NCBI GenBank assembly: GCA_963971285.1
Contig: OZ020255.1
Span: 2,728,001 to 2,792,000, forward strand
Direction: 5' to 3'
From: Astropecten irregularis
Taxonomy: Eukaryota; Echinodermata; Asteroidea; Paxillosida; Astropectinidae
DNA: 64,000 nucleotides
Under the pieces are notes generated by a model. It saw nothing but the letters and a program-made list of their open reading frames with translations, searched no databases and had not been told where the DNA came from. The position numbers and the translations under genes were made by a program. The stretch's first letter is position 1. The number at the start of each line of letters is the position of its first letter. Below, piece by piece: positions 58,401 to 64,000 of this stretch.

Positions 58401-61400
58401 AGTACATTGCTGTCGAGTCCAAGTCCTATGTATCGAGTCCGAGTACATTCAAGGTCGAGTACAGGGCCGAGTCCGAGTACCAAAGTCCAAGTCCACGTCC
58501 GAGTACAGTACCAACGCACAGTGCAAAAAAATGGAGTTTGTTTCACAAAGATGTTCAAAATTGGATGTTGTGCCACTCTTCTCAGAAATTAATGTTTTTC
58601 AAACCTTTCAAATGACACTGTGCTGCTTACTCCATTTGATACTAAACTCCCGATGATCTTCATACTCCCATTGTATAATTTATCGGAAATCGCCAACATA
58701 ATCAGCCGTGAAATTGTAACGAAAATGAAATTTGCACTGAATGGTCAAGTAGCCCCAAAATTCAAGTACATGGATTCGAGTACGGACCAAGTACATTTAT
58801 TTTCGAGTACTTTTTATCGAGAACGTGCCGAGTATTTGTCTGTAGTCAAGTTGTACTGGAGTATGAGTACTCCAACACTGCAAAAAGTAGATATAAATGA
58901 GAAAGGTCACTTAACTGAATGTGTTATTTGTACATTATGTGTAATGATGGCAAACATTCTTAGATTCTGTTGATGCTTAATTAGATGTTATTTTCATTCA
59001 ATGTCATTACAGAAATCTGGCACACCGATGATGCTACTAGAGCTATGGGGATCTCAAGTTATACTTAACAGTGAAAAACAGTCCAAGCACATCAAGAAAA
59101 GCTACATTGAGGTAAGCGCTACTACCTAATAGGTAAACTAGAGATTATAGTTGAATAATGGGGGACTTTGGAAAACCGTTCTTCAAGTCAACAGCGCACG
59201 TGCACGCAATTGTGAGCATGTGCGCGTTGTTTTGCGTGTGCGCTGTTGACTAGAAGACCGGTTCTCCAAAGTCTCCCATTACATGTATGTCACTTCCATG
59301 TTGCAAGGATGGTCATGTATGTACTCAAAACAACCCAGCGTTGCCCTGTGCCCATAAGGCCTATTCATACGACACTAAAAAAACTTGCAAGGCTTGCGAA
59401 ATTTTGTCATGCTTGAGAAAACTTACAAAAGTGTCATCATGTGAAAGGATACCAATGCTTGAGAGTGACCGATGTCCCTGGTGAATCCTTGAGAGATTTT
59501 GACCGAGGTCCTGACCTACGTCACATTCTTCTGCTAGCGGAAGAATTCTCACGATGCCGATGAAAAAGAACATTTTAATGAAGAACTGCCTTTTTCTACG
59601 ATGTTCTTTGTGGTGTTCTTTGCAATGCAAATGCGTGGCAACCCTGATCATGGCCTTTGCAGACCACGCGCTTAACCCTTGGCCTCTGCATTGTGTTGAT
59701 TCTAGCAGCTTTTATATTCAAATGTATGATCTATCAGTGACCCGCAAAAATAGTGTTTGCATCTCAAAGTATATTACACAAATGTTACACTGTGCCGTGT
59801 GAAAGAAGGCCAAATCGGCCAGCCTGAAACTGCAAAGTAAACAATCCCCGCTCGGTAAAATTTTGAGTCTTTCAGCATCATGTGAATTGGCCTTTAAACA
59901 ATTGTGAATGTGCACTTATCAAAAAATCAAAGATGGTTTGCTTGCCCCTACCTCTGTAGCAAATCTCAAGGATATCAAATGCAATTTAAGCATGTTGCAT
60001 GCAACAATGCATCTTATGCTGGCATTTGGCACATACCAATTCAAACTTGAGTAAAGGTTATTCAAAGTTTGCAAGTTGTATGATGTTTGCATGTAGATGT
60101 ATGATGTATGAAATAAGAGATGAATCTTGTCTCTTTAGTTAGTACTCATTGATAAGTTGGGTTGAGCTATGCTATTCAAAAGGTTTGAATTTGAAAGGTA
60201 CTATCATACTTTGGTAGCATACCGCAACAGAAATCTTCACTATTTACCTATAACTTACAGCATATAAAGATAGTGATAGTAGACACATACCATTAAAATT
60301 GTCCTGCCTGAAATGCTGTATTTCTCCAGAGAAGAGTAAAACCGATTACCCAAAAAAAAATTCATCTTAAGAAATAACTGTGAAAAGATTGTAAAAACAC
60401 CATGGGCGTTTTTCACTGTCTCCTCAAAAAGTGGGCACTGTATGGGACTGGGAATTTCACAAATGACTGTTACTTTATTTTCCTTGATATTTCTGCCCAT
60501 GAGTCTGCATTTCTTTGACAAAAACCAAAGTATGATAATATTCAAACAGCTTTATGAAGTACATGTATCACATAAACAAGTCTAATTGTTATCTTATATC
60601 CCAAACCAACAAGGAATATCTGGCTGAATATTGATATCATTTATTTATGAATGGTCTTTTTTGTATGTGAATAGCTCAAGACACCATTGGATAAGGAGTA
60701 TTGGCTGCAAGCTGATTCAGAAGAAGATACTCATCTATGGTATACATCAATCTATGGTGCAGTACGCTCTATGGTAAGTACATGTAATACTCAATAAAAT
60801 TCTACACTATTCACTCACAAGTCATTGTAAGCATGCGTTTAGATATGCACATTTATTACGAATCTTGCTATGAAACGACACAACATTAATCTCAGTGCTA
60901 CCATAATGAAAAAGTTAAGGAAAGAAAATGATGATGTCATCGCAATTATATCAAATATCGTGATTTCAGATTTGTTCATCTTTTTTTTTCTACTGGTAAC
61001 TAATATACGGCTCATCATTTACCCCCAAAACACTTATAACACTTAAAATAAACTGTATTCCATTAGTTTGGTGTTCAGGCAACCTCTCATGTAGTGTGTT
61101 TCATGTAATAGGTAATAACATATTAATACCCAAATGAAATCTGTTCTTTGTGAACCTGACATAGGACATCGTACTTTTAATGACTGTTCAAACTGCCCTT
61201 GACTGTCCACCTGTAGCAAATGAAGAGTGTAACATTTGAGAATTTAGGAATTGAACTACATGTAGTCATCTAACATAATGAAAACTTTTACAACACTTTT
61301 CTTTGGATGATTGATTCTCCAACAGCCACCTGCATCTCAGAGACCTCTTAGAAGACAGAACAGCACAGATGATTCAAACATCCCATCCAATGACTTACGT

Positions 61401-63679
61401 CCAACATCACCTAAACCAAGTAAGATCATATTTCAAGTCTTTCATAATGTTATGACATATGATTGTAATAAGGGGTATATTGATCTACATGCCCCATGCA
61501 CAGTGTTATAGCTAACCCATTTTGAGTGCCGGCTAAATTTACAGAATGGATTCACGAAATGGAGCCTGAGATGGAGCCTGAGCCTCTGTTTTGTTAACAA
61601 ACATTCAATGGCCTATTGCATTAAACTGCTTTTGATGTATATTATGACACATAATACAATATCATGAATATTTAATAGTAGTAACTTACTAACTATGTAT
61701 GGGTTATATCATTGTTTCAGGATCAGAGAATCTGATTGAGATCAGTAAATCCAGAGCAGATAAAAAGAAAATCAAGAATAAACTCAAGAGTTTCATCACC
61801 AAGAGGCCGACAATAGAATCACTGCAGAAACAGGGAATCATCAGAGGTATGTGTTGATCTATACTGCCAGTTATTGCATGAATGATGTCAATATCATGTA
61901 TATGATGTTTAAATCATCAAATAACCACAAGGGAAATAGTGAGCAAAGACAAATTGACTGGAGAAAGATTTGAACCGGCAACCTCCTGAACATCGTACAG
62001 GCAGTCTACCAACTGAGTTATCCAACCTTATGTCGGTGGTGTCCCTAATAGTCAATTATCTTTGTTCGTTTGGCAGTCAGAAGCCATGAAACCAATATCA
62101 TACCGCTATATCCCGAGGATTATTTTATTAGCAATGCTGCTAGCTGAGAAACAGGACATGGGGGATCACTCAAAAAGGATAAAGCTTTTTTATCATAATC
62201 ATCAAATAACCACAAGGGAAACAAACTGAATTTTAAGTCACTTTTCAATGACTTTAAACTCAGTCAGTTTCCCTTGTGGTTATTTTACGAATATATTAAT
62301 TAAAAAGCCGTATCCTCTTTGAGTGATCCCCCATGTACCGTTCCCAGGTTGCAGCATTGTTGCGTGTATCATTGAAACGATCCCTGGGGTGTGGCGGTGT
62401 GTGCGTGGCTTCTGACTGCCAAACGAACAAAGATAGTTGACTATTGCGGTCACCACCAACGTAGGGCTGGATGGCTCAGTTGGTAGAGCGCCTGTACGGT
62501 ATTCAGGAGGTCGCCGGTTCGAATCCTGCTCCAGTCAAATTTTCTTTGTTCACTTTTCAATGACTTTAAACTCAGTCAGTTTCCCTTGTGGTTATTTTAC
62601 GAATATATTAATTAAAAAGCCGTATCCTCTTTGAGTGATCCCCCATGTACCGTTCCCAGGTTGCAGCATTGTTGCGTGTATCATTGAAACGATCCCTGGG
62701 GTGTGGCGGTGTGTGCGTGGTTTCATGGCTTCTGACTGCCAAACGAACAAAGATAGTTGACTATTGCGGTCACCACCAACGTAGGGCTGGATGGCTCAGT
62801 TGGTAGAGCGCCTGTACGGTATTCAGGAGGTCGCCGGTTCGAATCCTGCTCCAGTCAATTTTTCTTTGTTCACTTTTCAATGACTTTAAACTCAGTCAGT
62901 TTCCCTTGTGATTATTTTACGAATATATTAATTAAAAACCCGTATCCTCTTTGAGTGATCCCCCATGTACCGTTCCCAGGTTGCAGCATTGTTGCGTGTA
63001 TCATTGAAATGATCCCTGGGGTGTGGCGGTGTGTGCGTGGTTTCATGGCTTCTGACTGCCAAACGAACAAAGATAGTTGACTATTGGGATCACCACCAAC
63101 GTAGGGCTGGATGGCTCAGTTGGTAGAGCGCCTGTACGGTATTCAGTATTCAGTCAATTTTTCTTTCAATGAATTTTAAGTCATTGAAAAGTGAACAAAG
63201 AAAAATTGACTGGAGCGGGATTCGAACCATCGATCAAACCAGGAGAGATGATGAGAATAAGATACAGTTTTAGAGGTGGGATTAAAACCCCAGAGTAATA
63301 TTCTGGGTAAAACCAGCAGAATCAGGAAGGGACTGAAAACCCAATCCACTTGTGGACCGAGCCAGACTTGAACTCGGTCCACACAGGTGAAAGGCGAGGA
63401 AAGAACCGCTACGCTAACCTGACTCCCCTATGAATATGAAAATTATTATTTGATGTTTTGTGATATTGACATTGAATTGTTTGAATCTTTGTATGACAGA
63501 GGAAGATGTATTTGGTAGACAGTTACAAACCCTATGCCATCAGCAAGGCACCCTGGTTCCTAAGTTTGTCACAGATTGTATCTCTGTGATAGAGAAGTCA
63601 GGATTACAAGTAGATGGTATATATCGTGTCAGTGGCAACTTATCCCTCATCCAGAGACTACGCTTCCTTATTGATCAAG
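39897..63679 (+). CDS. ARHGAP12: Rho GTPase-activating protein, ARHGAP12/27-like (SH3-WW-PH-RhoGAP), 3' end outside window
   Basis: GTPase-activating protein for Rac/Cdc42-type GTPases acting at membranes and cell junctions. Eleven exons: 39897-40448, 42101-42352, 45743-45838, 50108-50188, 52797-52943, 58057-58239, 59013-59111, 60675-60773, 61326-61419, 61721-61846, 63500-63679. All have AG/GT borders; phases are 0 up to exon 8, then 1. They encode 636 residues with no stop. Order: SH3 about 4-62, linker, WW 226-252, two further WW-like units 275-325, PH about 400-503, basic linker, RhoGAP from about 577. The arginine finger in GIYRVSGN is R619. The ATG at 39897 follows an in-frame TAG at 39885, so the N-terminus is short compared with human ARHGAP12. 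About 150 residues of RhoGAP lie to the right. Vertebrates have four paralogues (9, 12, 15, 27); a single pro-orthologue is expected here, so the symbol is a label for the family. Confidence 0.93.
40702..41114. mobile_element. hAT-like MITE, 413 bp, 8-bp TSD GTTCAAAC, ARHGAP intron 1
   Basis: Inverted ends of about 38 bp starting CATAGAGCTATATTGAAAT and containing GCTAGCTCC; GTTCAAAC at 40694-40701 and 41115-41122. No transposase. Confidence 0.88.
42101..42352 (+). CDS. ARHGAP12: ARHGAP exon 2: first WW domain
   Basis: Residues 185-268. After a Ser-rich lead, WVTHRDEKGRRYYYNQ gives W227 and the YYY strand at 238-240, followed by ETSWDPP with W249 and the closing prolines. It is a canonical WW domain for proline-rich (PPxY-type) ligands. 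Acceptor TTGATTTCAG at 42100, donor GTAAGT at 42353. Confidence 0.95.
42780..42935 (-). mobile_element. tRNA-derived SINE, ARHGAP intron 2
   Basis: Minus strand: GGTCGCCGGTTCGAATCCCA (box B), ACTTTTCAATGACTTTAAAT, CAGTTTCCCTTGTC tail, ATTTGATGATGC end. The head abuts a LINE fragment on its 5' side. Confidence 0.72.
42930..43140 (-). mobile_element. Non-LTR retrotransposon reverse transcriptase fragment
   Basis: Minus-strand frames give LNVDKCKLMVISRANPP and, after one frameshift, CLDVIISQNLSWKNQTNAVV followed by SKANRLNGF. This is the C-terminal part of a LINE RT (pattern N..KC..M.I.R, YLGV.I...L.W..H...... KA....G), with the first motifs missing. It ends at the SINE head at 42935. Family (Jockey/CR1-type) not resolved. 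Confidence 0.65.
44400..44705 (+). mobile_element. tRNA-SINE copy with an extra ~85-bp GC-rich insert, ARHGAP intron 2
   Basis: 5' module TTCATGGCTTCTGATTGGCA, decayed head near 44470-44545, then an extra block at about 44550-44635 with CGCTGATGGAGGAGAGTGAC and GGCTGCGGCCGCC, then the usual CTTCAATGACTTTAAA and TTTCCTTGTGGTTATTTGAT end. Confidence 0.65.
45310..45420 (-). mobile_element. tRNA-SINE 3' part, ARHGAP intron 2
   Basis: Plus strand shows ATCATCAAATAACCACAAGG, TCAAGTCATTGAAAAGTGAA and GGAGTAGGTTTCTAACCAGT: SINE tail and box-B region in reverse. Confidence 0.65.
45425..45575. repeat. Foldback repeat, related to 35035-35190
   Basis: Shares AACATTGCAACCATGCAAA, GTTTGTCTGACATCC and GAGCGCTATTG with 35035-35190. 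Inner AACAAACATTG / CAATGTTTGT-type words pair. Confidence 0.55.
45743..45838 (+). CDS. ARHGAP12: ARHGAP exon 3: start of second WW unit
   Basis: Residues 269-300 (PLPHGWREEKTPSGGDVFIN then DTFKEK). LPxGW with an acidic/basic loop and VFIND matches strands 1-2 of a WW domain. Its second tryptophan is the first codon of the next exon, 4.3 kb away. Human ARHGAP12 has the equivalent RGWSEEL..YTSDYTNEKW. Confidence 0.88.
46264..46417. mobile_element. Foldback MITE, GGGGCAAATTTCACTAA ends, ARHGAP intron 3
   Basis: Arms CTTTGCGATCATCACTAAAG and CTTTAGCGATGATTGCAAA; the inner part resembles 15959-16098. Confidence 0.68.
46653..46733 (+). repeat. 12-bp minisatellite, CTCAGGCTCAGT unit
   Basis: About seven units of GGCTCAGTCTCA. 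Related GGAGCCTGAGCCTC words occur at 46891-46905 and 61562-61588, each close to TTTTGTAAAC/TTTTGTTAAC, suggesting a common element. The Glu-Thr-Glu-Pro peptide on the minus strand is a repeat artefact. Confidence 0.75.
47664..47835. mobile_element. hAT-like MITE with 6-bp TSD (GTACAA), copy 3, ARHGAP intron 3
   Basis: 172 bp; CAAGCCTTGAATTTAA start, AAATTCCAGGCCTG end, GTACAA at 47658-47663 and 47836-47841. The interior matches copies 8346 and 15194. Confidence 0.85.
48007..48891. mobile_element. Non-autonomous hAT element, 885 bp, 8-bp TSD TGAAGAAC, ARHGAP intron 3
   Basis: Inverted ends TAGTGCTGTGCAT; TGAAGAAC at 47999-48006 and 48892-48899. TAGTG fits the hAT end consensus. Core 48215-48850 is shared with 31513-32145. 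No transposase. Confidence 0.9.
50108..50188 (+). CDS. ARHGAP12: ARHGAP exon 4: third WW unit
   Basis: An 81-bp exon, residues 301-327: it opens with W301, then QNEQGETYYYSGDRE and GWHLP with W323. W301 both closes the previous WW-like unit and opens this one, as in the human paralogues (KWLKHVDDQGRQYYYSADG). Acceptor TTTGCAG at 50107, donor GTAAGT at 50189. Confidence 0.9.
51262..51405. mobile_element. Palindromic MITE, AATGGGAGACTTTTGGAGAG, ARHGAP intron 4
   Basis: Arms of over 45 bp (AATGGGAGACTTTTGGAGAG ... AACAGCGCACGCGCA) pair with the right half. Middle is GCGC-rich. Relatives at 56470 and 59157. Confidence 0.8.
52259..52623. mobile_element. MITE with AGCCCTG ends and TTA duplication, ARHGAP intron 4
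   Basis: AGCCCTGGCCACACTGGACT at left, AGTCCAGTGCGGACAGGGCT at right; TTA at 52256-52258 and 52624-52626. Fits a PIF/Harbinger-type target. Longer relative of 5459-5719. Confidence 0.75.
52797..52943 (+). CDS. ARHGAP12: ARHGAP exon 5: linker between WW and PH
   Basis: Residues 328-376, basic and Ser-rich (LIRRRKSEDSD, IRWRPKIRG, ending SRFLM). It keeps phase 0 on both sides and is open throughout; no domain is recognised. Donor GTGCGT is non-consensus at +3 to +4, so the 3' border is the least certain junction of the gene. The segment corresponds to the variable region of human ARHGAP12 where alternative exons are used. Confidence 0.75.
53577..53735. mobile_element. Foldback MITE, GGGCTGGATTTCACCAAACA ends, ARHGAP intron 5
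   Basis: CACTAAGATTAATCTTAAGA at left, CTTAGTACTTCGTGAAATTG at right. Nearest relative is 36225-36380. Confidence 0.68.
54018..54151 (+). mobile_element. tRNA-derived SINE with (ATA)n tail, ARHGAP intron 5
   Basis: GGGGAAGTCAGGTTGGCGTA GCGGTTC head (box A), GGTTAAAGTCCAGC (box B), tail AATAATAATAATAATAATAA. Second family member on the minus strand at 63236-63426. Confidence 0.72.
55352..55473. mobile_element. Foldback MITE, GGGGTCGATTTCACC ends, ARHGAP intron 5
   Basis: GTAACTTACAAGTTACGAAG core; right end GGTAAAATCAACCC. Shares inner words ACGAAGGATAACCC and AAGTCCTACGATT with 7463-7593. Confidence 0.65.
56470..56605. mobile_element. Palindromic MITE, CAATGGGAGAC ends, ARHGAP intron 5
   Basis: CAATGGGAGACTTTTGAGAA pairs with TTCTCCAAAGTCTCCCATTG; GCGTGTGCGTGCGCTGTT in the right arm. 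Confidence 0.78.
57581..57954 (+). mobile_element. ~350-bp MITE family copy, ARHGAP intron 5
   Basis: TTAAAGGTGGTATCATACTT start, GTATGATATTACCTTTAA end, standard body blocks. Ends about 100 bp before exon 6. Confidence 0.75.
58057..60773 (+). CDS. ARHGAP12: ARHGAP exons 6-8: PH domain
   Basis: Exons 58057-58239, 59013-59111, 60675-60773, each a whole number of codons (61, 33, 33). The PH domain runs from REGYLQRANP (about residue 400) through KWQTVYTIMNGSTLAFYKD, LLELWGSQVIL and EYWLQADSEEDTHLWYTSI. The tryptophan of the C-terminal helix is W492. In this family the PH domain binds phosphoinositides and targets the GAP to membranes. Introns 6 and 7 carry a 558-bp hAT-like element, a foldback MITE and a ~350-bp MITE. 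Confidence 0.92.
58323..58880. mobile_element. hAT-like element, 558 bp, 8-bp TSD CAAAAAGT, ARHGAP intron 6
   Basis: Ends CAGTGTTGGAGTA and TACTCCAACACTG; CAAAAAGT at 58315-58322 and 58881-58888. Both sub-terminal regions are degenerate arrays of GAGTCCGAGTAC and its variants (GTCCAAGTCC, TCGAGTACTT). No transposase. Confidence 0.9.
59157..59280. mobile_element. Palindromic MITE, third copy, ARHGAP intron 7
   Basis: AATGGGGGACTTTGGAAAAC pairs with GTTCTCCAAAGTCTCCCATT; GCGCACGTGCACGCAATTGT in the left arm. Starts 46 bp after the exon 7 donor. Confidence 0.78.
60191..60545 (+). mobile_element. ~350-bp MITE family copy, ARHGAP intron 7
   Basis: TTGAAAGGTACTATCATACT start, CCAAAGTATGATAATATTCA end; CCGCAACAGAAATCTTCAC and TTTTTCACTGTCTCC inside. 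Ends about 130 bp before exon 8. Confidence 0.72.
61326..63679 (+). CDS. ARHGAP12: ARHGAP exons 9-11: basic linker and start of RhoGAP domain
   Basis: Exons 61326-61419, 61721-61846, 63500-63679. The second gives a basic stretch (KKKIKNKLKSFITKRPT) matching the KKTKKNLKKFLTRRPT linker of human ARHGAP12. The third opens the RhoGAP domain: DVFGRQLQTLC, VPKFVTDCI, then VDGIYRVSGN with catalytic arginine finger R619, and LIQRLRFLIDQ. Donor GTAAAT at 63680. The following 320 bp to the window end are intron. Confidence 0.94.
61910..62230 (-). mobile_element. tRNA-SINE with 5' module, inverted, ARHGAP intron 10
   Basis: Plus strand shows AACCACAAGGGAAA, TTTGAACCGGCAACCTCCTG, ACTGAGTTATCCAACC, CAGTCAGAAGCCATGAAACC and GGGGGATCACTCAAAAAGGA: the whole 320-bp repeat unit found at 62240-63160 in reverse, more diverged. 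Confidence 0.75.
62240..63160 (+). repeat. Three tandem 320-bp units each containing a tRNA-SINE head, ARHGAP intron 10
   Basis: GGGCTGGATGGCTCAGTTGG starts at 62464, 62784 and 63104, exactly 320 bp apart. Units 1 and 2 carry GGTCGCCGGTTCGAATCCTG (box B); unit 3 breaks off after GGTATTCAG. Each unit includes TTTGAGTGATCCCCCATGTA and CTTCTGACTGCCAAACGAAC. Near-identity implies recent duplication. Not functional tRNA genes. Confidence 0.88.
63236..63426 (-). mobile_element. tRNA-derived SINE (GGGGAGTCAGGTTAGCGTAG family), ARHGAP intron 10
   Basis: Minus strand: GGGGAGTCAGGTTAGCGTAG CGGTTC (box A), GAGTTCAAGTCTGGCTC (box B), then TGGATTGGGTTTTCAGTCCC and TTCTGCTGGTTTTACCC body. Lies 73 bp before exon 11. 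Confidence 0.75.
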
Positions 63680-64000
63680 GTAAATATTGCCCTTATATGA
63701 AAGCAACGTGTTATGATGAAAGGGAGTTTAAGATTTCATGACGCTCCACCATGACACGGCCGAGCAGGCGTTATTTCCTTAGTGCGCATGCTCAGATCTT
63801 GTAGCAAGCGTGTCGTCCGTAATGCGACGACGGCTTTTTGGCCTTTTCACGTCATCGTGAATCACACATGCAAAGCCCATGTAAACACATACAAAAGCAC
63901 TACAGTGCATGCTGCGTTGTAGCTGCATACCAATTTTAACTAATTTGTGCAGTGGTACGACCATCACATCCGCGTCGTGGTTGCGCATTGTGAAATCTTA

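Noticed and set aside
62464-62536. tRNA genes at the tandem 320-bp units and at 36600
   Set aside because: Boxes A and B are good, but the anticodon arm does not fold as a tRNA, and the copies share SINE 5' modules and tails; read as SINE heads.

Overview
This is a eukaryotic, AT-rich window with short spliced exons, long introns and a very high load of small DNA transposons, tRNA-derived SINEs and short GTACATGTAC-type palindromes. Gene content and architecture point to an invertebrate deuterostome; an echinoderm is my best guess and a hemichordate or amphioxus cannot be excluded from sequence alone. No prokaryotic, CRISPR or operon signal is present.

Three host genes can be reconstructed by hand from exon translations, phase-compatible GT-AG junctions and family motifs. 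(1) METTL6, the tRNA-Ser m3C methyltransferase, on the minus strand: four coding exons between 7908 and 3849, with the C-terminal exon(s) beyond the left edge. (2) EAF, the ELL-associated factor of the super elongation complex, on the plus strand: seven coding exons from 14811 to 20261, a complete 295-residue protein. METTL6 and EAF lie head to head, as METTL6 and EAF1 do in human. (3) A RhoGAP of the ARHGAP9/12/15/27 family on the plus strand: SH3, WW repeats, PH and the start of the RhoGAP domain, in eleven exons from 39897 to 63679, running off the right edge inside the RhoGAP domain.

Layout: 1-3848 is METTL6 intron or 3' region, with a mariner-like MITE, a SINE and two old fragments of retroelement gag-like ORFs. 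3849-7908 holds the METTL6 exons with intronic MITEs. 7909-14485 is the divergent intergenic region, packed with hAT-like elements, inverted 16-bp arrays, a perfect 58-bp-arm hairpin and a segment shared with the EAF upstream region. 14486-20261 is EAF. 20262-39896 is intergenic and repeat-filled: eight or so copies of a ~350-bp MITE family (five of them here), a Harbinger-type MITE with a recognisable empty site, and at 26.0-33.8 kb a large inverted-repeat-bounded region that contains a 37-unit, 103-bp satellite with higher-order structure. 39897-64000 is the RhoGAP gene, whose introns carry several non-autonomous hAT elements with perfect target site duplications, foldback MITEs and a tRNA-SINE family that includes a three-fold 320-bp tandem array.

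The genes are ordinary, conserved housekeeping or signalling genes. The unusual material is the repeat architecture: the satellite and the inverted shell around it, a ~635-bp core shared by two elements with different termini, and a hAT-like element that shares sequence with the EAF promoter-proximal region.
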